From: JACKHA01 sp041401985
GTDB taxonomy: Bacteria; Planctomycetota; Phycisphaerae; Phycisphaerales; UBA1924
Direction: 5' to 3'
Assembly (NCBI GenBank): GCA_041401985.1
Contig: JAWKTE010000007.1
Location: 134,833-198,832, forward strand
Length of the DNA stretch: 64,000 bases
Below, piece after piece: positions 16,391 through 23,969 of this stretch. The notes under the pieces are model-generated. The model saw only the letters and a program-made list of their open reading frames with translations. It made no database searches and was not told where the DNA came from. Positions within the stretch are counted from its first letter, which is position 1, and every line of letters starts with the position of its first letter. Position numbers and translations under genes: made by a program.

Positions 16391-19087
16391 TCAGTCGCCC
16401 ACCGCCCCCAGCGAGGGCAGCACCGGTCCGAGGAACCCGCCAAGCCCCGGTCCCGTGGTGGCGTACACGCGCGTCGGCTCGCCCCCGACCCGGGCCGCCT
16501 GGATCGCCGCGGCCTCGGCCAGCCTCGCGTCCCCGCTGTTGCGGCACGCGTCGACGATCGCGTCGTCCGACGTCCGGGCTCGCGTCAGCAGCGCCAGCAT
16601 CAGCAGGCGCACGTCGTTCTGGGCCGAGATGTCCCGCCGCACCGCGTCGTCGAACGCGCCGAAGCCCGGCACCAGCGGCTCGGTGGGGAGCATCGCGACC
16701 ATCATCCGGCGCGTCGCAAGGCCCGCCGCGCCGTACCGCTCGCCCAGCGCCGCCGCCATCGCCGCCGCCTGCGCCGGCGTGCACTGCTGCCCGTGGTTGG
16801 TCGAGAGCGACAGCGCGTACGCTGCCCGGCACGCCGCCGGCAGCACGTCCTCCGCGCACGTCCCGATCGCCACGACCAGGTCCTCCGGGGTCAGGCGCGC
16901 CAGCATCAGCGGCTCGCGGTACACCTCCTGCGTCGCCGCCGACAGGCACAGCGGGCCCCGCACATACGACCCGCCGACGATCTGGAACCCCTGGATCACG
17001 CGCCACGCGACGCTCGTCCGCGACGCGGCCTGCGAGTCCATGAACGCCGCCGTGAACCCGTTCTCGACGTACAGCGGCACGTGCAACTCGTCGCCCCGCC
17101 CCAGACGCAGGCGGTGCTCAACGTCCAGAACCTCCGGCTGCACCGCGCCGATCACGGGGCGCGCCCCCACCCGCGCCTCCGGGCTCAGCAGCAGGCGCGA
17201 CTCGATCGGGCGGTCCGTCCCCAGCCCCAGCGGCATGCTCCCGCGGTTGGCCAGCACCAGGTCCGCGTGGGCGATGTCCAGCGGGCCAAGACGGGCGGGC
17301 TCGGCCCGCAGCGTCAGCCGCATGAACTCGTTCGGATCGAGCAGCATCCGATCGATCGCCACCGGGATCGACGACGCCACCGAGGACATCTCCTCGGCGA
17401 ACTCGGTCCGGGCCAGGTCCTGCCCGGTGAGCAGCAGCAGGCGGCTGCGGGCCCACGCGCTCTGCACGCTCGTCGGGTCGTTCCGGGCGATGTCCGCGTA
17501 GGCCTCGGTCGCCGCCTCCCGCTGGCCCAGCTCCTCCAGCGCGATCGCCCGCCCGAGGCGCGAGCGGTACAGCCGCCCCATCGTCCGCTCGAAGAACGCG
17601 AGCGCCTCCTCGGCGCGCCCGTCGCGCAGCGCGAACCACGCCTGCGGCTCCTCGAGGTTCACCGCCCCGCCCAGGTTCTCGACCGTCTGGCGGAGTTCGT
17701 CGCGCAGTTGCGGCAGGTCCGCCGCGGCCCACGCACGCACCACCAGCGTCTCGATCCACATGTCGATGATCAGTTGGGCCAGGCGCTGCCCGTCCTCGCC
17801 CGTCGGGCGGTTCTCGGGACGCTGGTAGAACTCGAACACCGACGTCGCGGTCGCCGTGAAGTCCGCCGAGGAGGCCGCCGCCACGTCGTCCATCCCGGCC
17901 GCGTCGGCGGCCATCAGGCGCACGAGCTCGAACTCGCGGTCCAGGCGGGTGTTCTCCGGGCGCTGCTCGGCGCGGATCGCCAGTCCCTGCTGCTCCAGCT
18001 GCGCGACGTTCACCGCCGCCGCGTGACGCAGGCGGGCCAGACGCTGGTTCAGCGCGGCGACCACCTGCTGCGGCCCTTCCACGTGCCACATCAGGATCAG
18101 CCCACGCTTCTCCAGCAGGATCGCGATCTGCGGGTCCGCCGCGCCCACGATCGCCAGCGCGTTGTTGTGGAACCGCCCGGCCTGCTGGATCGCGCCGTGG
18201 GCCAGCAGCTCCTCCACCAGCGCCATGTTCACGTGCGGGTCCATCGGGTCGGCCAGCATCAGGTTCATCATCAGCTGCATCCGCCCGACCGCGTCCTCCG
18301 GAACCGCGGCCTGGAAGTACGCCAGCGCGAGCGCCGCCGCCTCCTTGTTCGACGCGTCCAGCGCGGTGGCCTGCTTGAGGTAGTCGACGAATCGGTCCTC
18401 GTCGCCCGACTCGCGGGCCAGCACCGCCGCGTCCAGCGCGAGGCGGCTGCGCACCGAGGCGTCCAGCGATTGCCCCGCGGGCCCGAGCAGCCGGTCATAG
18501 GCCGCCAGCCGCTCCGCGGCGGTCTGGTACCGCCCGATCCGCATCGTGATCAGGCGGAGTTGCGCGACCGTGTCGCGCCCGTCGAGCGCGACGATCCGGC
18601 GCGTGTACGCCTCGAGCGCCCGAGGGTCGCCCGCGGTGAACGCCGCCTCCGACGCCCGGCGCAGCAGGCCCACGTCGTTGGTGCGGGCGTCCGCGGCCAC
18701 GTCGAACGCCAGCATCGCCATGCGGAAATCGTCGATCGAAGGCTCGGGGCGGATGCGCAGGTCGATCTGCGCGATCCGCTCGAGCAGCCACGCGTCCAGG
18801 TCCGCCGGCGCGGGCGCGGGCTGGGCCAGCGCTTGTTCCACAGTCACCGCCGGCCAGGGCACCCCGGTTCCGGTCGAGATCGCGGGCGCCCGATCCGGCG
18901 CCGGCTGCGGAAGGCCCTGGGGCAGCACGCCGGGCTGCTCTGGCGGGAGTCCCGGCTCCAGGCCCGGCTGGAGCGTGGGCTGGGCCGACGCGAGCGAGAG
19001 CGCGCACAGGCACGCTCCGGCCGCGGCGACTCCCGAGAACAGCGAGCGCCGCCCGGCGCGCACCGACACCATGCGATCGATCGCCAT
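16391..19087 (-). CDS. Large exported TPR-like helical-repeat protein
   Basis: An 898-residue protein with a signal peptide (RSLFSGVAAAGACLCALSLA, cleavage near SAQP) and a Pro/Gly/Leu-rich linker. A long alpha-helical part of tetratricopeptide style follows, for example RAIALEELGQREAATEAYAD near residue 520. It is expected to be periplasmic and to mediate protein contacts. It lies 8 nt after the stop of the small membrane protein, so the two are co-transcribed; a -10-like TATACT at 19447-19452 could serve both. I recognise no enzyme domain. The real start is ATG at 19087; the frame stays open far upstream only because stops are rare. Confidence 0.75.
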   Translation of the reverse strand: MAIDRMVSVRAGRRSLFSGVAAAGACLCALSLASAQPTLQPGLEPGLPPEQPGVLPQGLPQPAPDRAPAISTGTGVPWPAVTVEQALAQPAPAPADLDAWLLERIAQIDLRIRPEPSIDDFRMAMLAFDVAADARTNDVGLLRRASEAAFTAGDPRALEAYTRRIVALDGRDTVAQLRLITMRIGRYQTAAERLAAYDRLLGPAGQSLDASVRSRLALDAAVLARESGDEDRFVDYLKQATALDASNKEAAALALAYFQAAVPEDAVGRMQLMMNLMLADPMDPHVNMALVEELLAHGAIQQAGRFHNNALAIVGAADPQIAILLEKRGLILMWHVEGPQQVVAALNQRLARLRHAAAVNVAQLEQQGLAIRAEQRPENTRLDREFELVRLMAADAAGMDDVAAASSADFTATATSVFEFYQRPENRPTGEDGQRLAQLIIDMWIETLVVRAWAAADLPQLRDELRQTVENLGGAVNLEEPQAWFALRDGRAEEALAFFERTMGRLYRSRLGRAIALEELGQREAATEAYADIARNDPTSVQSAWARSRLLLLTGQDLARTEFAEEMSSVASSIPVAIDRMLLDPNEFMRLTLRAEPARLGPLDIAHADLVLANRGSMPLGLGTDRPIESRLLLSPEARVGARPVIGAVQPEVLDVEHRLRLGRGDELHVPLYVENGFTAAFMDSQAASRTSVAWRVIQGFQIVGGSYVRGPLCLSAATQEVYREPLMLARLTPEDLVVAIGTCAEDVLPAACRAAYALSLSTNHGQQCTPAQAAAMAAALGERYGAAGLATRRMMVAMLPTEPLVPGFGAFDDAVRRDISAQNDVRLLMLALLTRARTSDDAIVDACRNSGDARLAEAAAIQAARVGGEPTRVYATTGPGLGGFLGPVLPSLGAVGD

Positions 19088-19095
19088 GTTCTGGC

Positions 19096-19410
19096 CTACG
19101 CCCCCATCGCCACCAGGTTCGCTACGAGCGCCACCAGCCACAGCAGCCCCAGGATCACGCCCACCGACACCGCCGCCTCGACCGAGCCCACCAGCGTGCG
19201 GCTGGCCCGAGGGAACACGCGGTCCGCCACAAGGCACATGAACACCAGCAGCCCGGCCAGGATCGCCGTCAGCCCCGCCACCCACCGAGGCCAGCGCCCG
19301 ATATCGATCTGCATCTCGATCAGCACCCACAGACCGGCCACCAGTAGCAGCGACGACCACGGAATCGCCGCCAACAGCACGAGCGCCAGGCTCAGTCGGT
19401 GCGTGCGCAT
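19096..19410 (-). CDS. Small membrane protein, function unknown
   Basis: A 104-residue protein with three hydrophobic segments (SLALVLLAAIPWSSLLLVAG, WVAGLTAILAGLLVFMCLVA and VSVGVILGLLWLVALVANLV). ATG at 19410 is preferred because AAAGG lies 9 nt upstream; a GTG two codons earlier is also possible. It precedes the large exported protein by 8 nt, probably as the first gene of a two-gene operon. A -10-like TATACT lies at 19447-19452. Confidence 0.7.
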   Translation of the reverse strand: MRTHRLSLALVLLAAIPWSSLLLVAGLWVLIEMQIDIGRWPRWVAGLTAILAGLLVFMCLVADRVFPRASRTLVGSVEAAVSVGVILGLLWLVALVANLVAMGA

Positions 19411-19566
19411 TTCCACAGGCCTTTATCGGGCGGGGGGTCATTGCGCAGTATATCGGTTCGTCGGGGAACCATCGTGCCACCGAGCGGCGGTGCAAAACAG
19501 GGCGAATCGGCCCCGGCCTCGTCACTCGGGAGCCGCCTCGGGGCTGCCACGGGGCCGCGGGCGGCC

Positions 19567-21066
19567 TCACTCCGCCGGCACGCACCGGCCCTCGGCCCAG
19601 CGACGCAAGGCCGCCACCTGCTCGCGACGCGTCACCGACAGCGGGGGCGAGGTCCGCAGCGCCCGCAGCACGTCGGTCGTCTCGACCTGACGCCCGGCCG
19701 CGAATGCCGAGTGCAGCGAGGCCAGCACCGCCTGCTCGATCTCGGCCCCGCTGAACCCGTCCGACGCGTCGACCAGCATGGCCAGATCGAACGACCCGGG
19801 GTCGCGCCCCCGCTTCTTCAGGTGGATCTCGAAGATCCGCCCGCGGGCCTCCTCGCCCGGCAGGTCCACGAAGAAGATCTCGTCGAACCGACCCTTGCGG
19901 AGCAGTTCCGGCGGGAGCGCGTCGATGTTGTTTGCCGTCGCCACCAGGAACACCGCCGCCGTGTGGTCGTTCATCCACGTCAGCAGCGTGCCGAACATCC
20001 GCTGGCTCAGCCCGCCGTCGGTCGAATGGGCCGCCGCCGAGGCGAACCCCTTTTCGATCTCGTCGATCCAAAGCACGACCGGGGCCATGGCCTCGGCCTG
20101 GCGCAGCGCCTCGGTCAGGCGCTGCTCGGATGAGCCAACGAACCGGTCGTACAGGTTCGACGGGTCCAGACGCACGAGCGGACGGTCCCACGCCGACGCG
20201 ATCGCCTTGGCGCACAGCGACTTCCCGGCCCCCTGCACGCCCAGCAGCAGCACGCCCCGAGGCGGCACCAGCCCGAACGCCCGCGCCTGCTCGCTGAACG
20301 CGCGTGTCCGCTCGCCCAGCCAATCCTTCAGCCGCGCCATCCCGCCGATCGAGTCCAGCGACGCCGGCACGTCCACCTGCTCCAGCGTCCCGCTCGAGCC
20401 GAGCATCCGACGCTTCTGCGCGATGATCCGGGGCAGGTCGGAGTGATCGAACCGGTCGTCCTCGGCCACCGCCTCGCGCGCCAGTTGGCGGATCTGGCGG
20501 GCGGTCAGCCCCGTCAGGTTGCGGACCACCGCCTCCCACTCCCGTCGCACGATCTCGACCTGGATCCCCCGATCCAGGTGCATCCGGCGCAGTTCGCTCC
20601 GCAGGATCTGCTCGACCTGCTCCGCGTTGGGCAGCACCGGCGTGAAGCACGCCGTCTGGCGAGCCAGGAACTCCGGCACGTCGACCGGGCGGTCGATCAG
20701 CACGGCGCACCCGCCCGATCCGGGGAGCCTGGCCAGCAGATCGCGCAGGGCTCTTGCGACGTGCGGCTCCCCCAGATGGGGGGCCAGGTCGAGCAGGCAG
20801 GCCATGTCGCCGTGGAGTTCCTGGCGGAGGAAGGTGAGGGCGGCGGCGGGGTTTGTGGTCCCCTCAACAGGGGGCTGGTCGGCCAGCGGGCCGCGGACCA
20901 GGCCGTCGGTCAGGGTCCACTGGTAGATGGACTGGTTGCGTCGCGCGGCGACTTCTCGGACGATGGCCAGGGCCTCGTCTTCCTCGACAGTGGGGATGCG
21001 GACGCAGACCTCGCCGCCTCGGAGCAGGAGGGCGAGGCGGTCGGCGTTGGCCTGGGTGTGGGGCAT
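19567..21066 (-). CDS. Ycf46-like AAA+ ATPase
   Basis: A 499-residue protein. The AAA+ module has Walker A GVQGAGKS (276-283), Walker B VLWIDEIEKGF (Asp335, Glu336), sensor-1 ATANN and an arginine-finger region LRKGRFDEIFF. The N-terminal 240 residues resemble the divergent, non-catalytic ATPase-like half of Ycf46 proteins (CLLDLAPHLGEP, VLIDRPVDVPEF). Ycf46 is a plastid and cyanobacterial ATPase linked to CO2 use; the role in other bacteria is unclear. TAAACT lies 12 nt before the ATG and could be its -10 box. It faces the dockerin-tailed protease, with a 327-nt region between. Confidence 0.85.
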   Translation of the reverse strand: MPHTQANADRLALLLRGGEVCVRIPTVEEDEALAIVREVAARRNQSIYQWTLTDGLVRGPLADQPPVEGTTNPAAALTFLRQELHGDMACLLDLAPHLGEPHVARALRDLLARLPGSGGCAVLIDRPVDVPEFLARQTACFTPVLPNAEQVEQILRSELRRMHLDRGIQVEIVRREWEAVVRNLTGLTARQIRQLAREAVAEDDRFDHSDLPRIIAQKRRMLGSSGTLEQVDVPASLDSIGGMARLKDWLGERTRAFSEQARAFGLVPPRGVLLLGVQGAGKSLCAKAIASAWDRPLVRLDPSNLYDRFVGSSEQRLTEALRQAEAMAPVVLWIDEIEKGFASAAAHSTDGGLSQRMFGTLLTWMNDHTAAVFLVATANNIDALPPELLRKGRFDEIFFVDLPGEEARGRIFEIHLKKRGRDPGSFDLAMLVDASDGFSGAEIEQAVLASLHSAFAAGRQVETTDVLRALRTSPPLSVTRREQVAALRRWAEGRCVPAE

Positions 21067-21393
21067 GTCGTGCCCGGGAGTTTATCGCCAACGGGGTTCG
21101 TTTGGGGGCGGTTCTCGGCTGCAAATCGGCGTTGTCCGGGGGGTGCGCCGCGTGCGGGGACCGGAATTCGGTCGCCGCGGGGCAGGGAAGCGGGTATGTT
21201 GGAGACATCTCGAGGGGATGGCGCGATCGATCCGCGCGTCCGAGAACCGGCGCGTCGTCGTCGCGTCGGTGCCCGATGGGAGATCGGATGCTCCCGCGGG
21301 GTTTATCGCGCTGGGCTTCGCCGGACAGGGGGCGGGGCCGGAGCGATCCAGAGCACTTTGGGCCCCGGATGCTTGGGGCGGAGGAGCAGCGGT
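21067..21393. other. 327-nt intergenic region between divergent genes
   Basis: It holds the promoters of the AAA+ gene (TAAACT, 21079-21084, minus strand) and probably of the protease (TATGTT at 21194-21199, plus strand, leaving a leader of about 190 nt). No convincing small ORF or RNA gene is visible. Confidence 0.4.
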
Positions 21394-23742
21394 ATGCGAG
21401 GGTTGGGACGTTCCGGGCGCCTTGTCGGGTGCCTCATCGGGATCATCACGCTCGTGTCGGGCCAGGCGATCGCGCAGCAGCGTGAGACGGCGACCGACGC
21501 GGTCATCAAGGCGCGCATGGGCGTGACGGCGTACGAGATCCAGTCGCTCGCGCCGTCGGCGGGGCCGGGGCAGGCGATGAGCGTCGGCGTCACGCTGGGC
21601 GGGCAGGCTGTGGTGCTCGATCTCGAGCCCGCCTCGTACCGCACCGCGGACTTCCGGCTGCTGGTCGACACGGGCGGGGGCAACATCGTGGAGGTCCCGG
21701 CCCCGGCGCCGCAGACGGTGCGGGGGTTCGTGCGCGGCGTGGACGCCGAGGCGGCGGGCGCGTACGCGAGCGACGGGCTGACGCTGACGATCGTGGGGCT
21801 CGGGGGCGAGGTGTGGGGGATCCAGCCGCTCTCGACGGTCGTGCCCGGTGCGCCGGCGGACCTGCACGTGGTGCACCGTCTGTCTGACCTTGTCGACGCC
21901 GGCTGGTCGTGCGGGACGGAGAACCACAACCACGGCGAGGTCGGCGGGAACGCGGGCGTCGGCGCGGGAAGCGGCGGCCCGGACGTGCTGCGGCTGTGCG
22001 AGGTGGCGTACGACGCGGACTTCGAGTTCTATCAGCTCAACGGCTCGAGCGTGACGAACACGATGAACGACATCGAGAACGTGCACGCCCAGGTGAACAT
22101 CATCTACGAGCGGGACGTCGAGGTCCGCAAGGAGATCACGACGATCGTGGTGCGTTCGAACGCGGCCGATCCGTACACGACAGCGGTCGCGGGCGATCTG
22201 CTCGGCCAGTTTGCCTTCGAGTGGCAGGTCAATCAGGGCGCGATCCAGCGGGACGTTGCCCACCTGATGACGGGGCGAGACGTCAACGGCTCGACGATTG
22301 GCATCGCCTATCTGTCGGGCATTTGCTCGTTCGGGCAGGGGTACGGGCTGAGCCAGTCGCGGTTCACGGGCTCGTTCTCGGCGCGGGTGGCGCTGACGGC
22401 CCACGAGATGGGGCACAACTGGTCGGCCCAGCACTGCGACGGGACGAACCCGTGCCGCATCATGTGCTCGGGCCTGGGCGGGTGCAACGGGATCAGCCCG
22501 CTGTCGTTCGCGCCGGTGTCGATCAACCAGATCGTGGCGTTCAAGAACACGCGGATCTGCCTGAGCAACCCGGTGCCTTCGATCGCGCTGCCGCTGCAGG
22601 AGCCCTTTGCGAATCTGTTCCTCGACCCGGCGCGGTGGTCGCCGGACTCGGTCGGGGTCGTGGTCACGGGCAGCGCCAGCGCGCCGTCGGCGCCGTTCGT
22701 GGCGAATCTCGACACGTCGAGCGACCAGCTCGTGAGCCTGCCGCTGCTGGCCACGGGGGTGAACCCGGTGACGGTGCGGTTCTCGCTCTCGACCTCGGGC
22801 GTCGAGGCGGGCGAGCAGTTGCTGGTGGACTACACCAACGCGATCGGCACCTGGTTCAACGGGGGCACGGTGACGGCCGACGGCTCGAACTCGCCGGGCT
22901 TCACGGGCTACCGGTTCGATCTGCCGGCGGTCGCCTCGAACCAGGCGATGCAGGTGCGGTTCCGCACGACCAGCACGGAGGAGAACGACGACTGGTTCAT
23001 CGACGACATCTACGTCGGGGCCTTCAACGGCAACCCGCTGCCGTTCGTTGATGAGTTCCCGACGACGACGCTGAGCACGGCGAACTGGTCGGCGACGACG
23101 CCCGGTCTGACGGGAGTCTCGGCGGCGGCGATCAGCCCGCCCTCGGCGCCGTTCGCGGCCCGGATCCAGCAGTTCGGCGGGCTGACCAGCCAGCCGCTGC
23201 TGGCGGGCGGTTTCTCGACCGGCACGCCCTTGTACCTGTCGTTCTACACGCAGCAGCAGAACACCGAGCCGGGCGATCTGCTGGCGGTGTCGTACACGGA
23301 CGACCAGGGTCTGTCGCAGGAACTCGGCGTGGTCTCGGGCGTGGGCACGCAGACGACGTTCCAGTTCCACGAGTTCGTGCTGCCGGCGGCGGCGTACCAC
23401 GACGGGATGAAGTTCACGCTGCTGGGCGTCGGGTTCGAGTCCGACGACGTGTGGTTCATCGACAACGTGAGCGTCGACGACGAGTCCATGATGCCCCCGT
23501 CCTGCCCGGCGGACCTGACCACGGGCGCGGTCGCGGGCCAGCCGGGCTACGGCGTGCCCAACGGCGTGCTCAACAACGACGACTTCTTCTACTACCTCGG
23601 GCAGTTTGCCAGCGGGAACGTGGCGGTCGCGGACCTGACCACGGGCGCGGTGGCGGGCCAGCCGGGCTACGGGGTGCCCAACGGCATCATCACCAACGAC
23701 GATTTCTTCTACTACCTGGGGCTGTTCGCGGCGGGGTGCTGA
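21394..23742 (+). CDS. Secreted metzincin-type zinc metalloprotease with C-terminal dockerin-like repeats
   Basis: A 782-residue protein with a signal peptide (LVGCLIGIITLVSGQAIAQQ). A reprolysin/M12-like catalytic domain has the zinc site HEMGHNWSAQHCD (about residues 337-349) followed by CRIMCSGLGGC. Two beta-rich domains of about 150 residues come next, each ending in a DDWFIDDIYV or DDVWFIDNVSV strand (MAM-like repeats). Two near-identical repeats close the protein: DLTTGAVAGQPGYGVPNG with NDDFFYYLGQF, ending FAAGC. This tail matches the GC-type dockerin domains of Phycisphaerae, thought to sort or anchor exported proteins. GGAGGAG lies before the ATG. A terminator follows the gene. Confidence 0.88.
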   Translation: MRGLGRSGRLVGCLIGIITLVSGQAIAQQRETATDAVIKARMGVTAYEIQSLAPSAGPGQAMSVGVTLGGQAVVLDLEPASYRTADFRLLVDTGGGNIVEVPAPAPQTVRGFVRGVDAEAAGAYASDGLTLTIVGLGGEVWGIQPLSTVVPGAPADLHVVHRLSDLVDAGWSCGTENHNHGEVGGNAGVGAGSGGPDVLRLCEVAYDADFEFYQLNGSSVTNTMNDIENVHAQVNIIYERDVEVRKEITTIVVRSNAADPYTTAVAGDLLGQFAFEWQVNQGAIQRDVAHLMTGRDVNGSTIGIAYLSGICSFGQGYGLSQSRFTGSFSARVALTAHEMGHNWSAQHCDGTNPCRIMCSGLGGCNGISPLSFAPVSINQIVAFKNTRICLSNPVPSIALPLQEPFANLFLDPARWSPDSVGVVVTGSASAPSAPFVANLDTSSDQLVSLPLLATGVNPVTVRFSLSTSGVEAGEQLLVDYTNAIGTWFNGGTVTADGSNSPGFTGYRFDLPAVASNQAMQVRFRTTSTEENDDWFIDDIYVGAFNGNPLPFVDEFPTTTLSTANWSATTPGLTGVSAAAISPPSAPFAARIQQFGGLTSQPLLAGGFSTGTPLYLSFYTQQQNTEPGDLLAVSYTDDQGLSQELGVVSGVGTQTTFQFHEFVLPAAAYHDGMKFTLLGVGFESDDVWFIDNVSVDDESMMPPSCPADLTTGAVAGQPGYGVPNGVLNNDDFFYYLGQFASGNVAVADLTTGAVAGQPGYGVPNGIITNDDFFYYLGLFAAGC
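23509..23730. repeat. Tandem 120-bp-period repeat encoding two dockerin-like units
   Basis: Unit 1 is 23509-23610 and unit 2 is 23629-23730; they are nearly identical over the first 65 nt (both encode DLTTGAVAGQPGYGVPNG). The low divergence points to recent duplication or gene conversion. Confidence 0.75.
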
Positions 23743-23745
23743 GAG

Positions 23746-23778
23746 CGCGAGACAGCGAAGCAGCGAGACAGCGAGACA
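23746..23778. repeat. Short GCGAGACA-type tandem repeat
   Basis: Four imperfect copies of GCGAGACA/GCGAAGCA directly after the protease stop codon and just before the terminator stem. Confidence 0.5.
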
Positions 23779-23808
23779 GGGGCGGGCGCAGGGCGCTCGC
23801 CCCTTTTT
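23779..23808 (+). terminator. Rho-independent terminator of the metalloprotease gene
   Basis: Stem GGGGCGGGCG / CGCTCGCCCC (10 bp with one G-U pair), loop CAGGG, then TTTTT. This is a textbook terminator 37 nt after the stop. Confidence 0.8.
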
Positions 23809-23844
23809 CGTGGGCGGTGTTGGGCGGCCTTTGCGGTCGGGCTG

Positions 23845-23882
23845 GAAAGAAGACGCCCGCCCGCGTGATGTGCGGGCGGGCG
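23845..23882 (-). terminator. Terminator for the minus-strand exported protein gene
   Basis: An 11-bp perfect stem CGCCCGCCCGC / GCGGGCGGGCG around a 7-nt loop (23854-23882). Read on the minus strand it is followed by TCTTCTTTCC, a U-rich tract, about 90 nt downstream of the stop at 23970. Confidence 0.65.
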
Positions 23883-23918
23883 TGTGATGGTGGGTGGCAG
23901 GGCGGCGGCTGCGCCGCC

Positions 23919-23941
23919 GGCACGGGTTGGAAACCTGTGCC
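23919..23941. repeat. Palindromic repeat, GGCACGGGTT/AACCTGTGCC
   Basis: A 10-bp stem (one G-T mismatch) around GGA, in the 3' region of the minus-strand gene. From memory, similar CACAGGTT/AACCTGTG palindromes are common in planctomycete genomes; only one copy lies in this window. Confidence 0.45.
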
Positions 23942-23969
23942 ACCTCGGCGAGAGGCCTGTGCCGCCGGG

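Noticed and set aside
15950..19690. 1246-codon plus-strand frame
   Set aside because: It is antisense to the exported TPR-like protein; the translation is Arg/His/Gln-rich with no domain.
16391..20710. A single 1439-residue minus-strand protein
   Set aside because: The frame is open through the small membrane gene and the AAA+ gene, but a start with signal peptide lies at 19087 and the upstream part is out of frame with two real genes.
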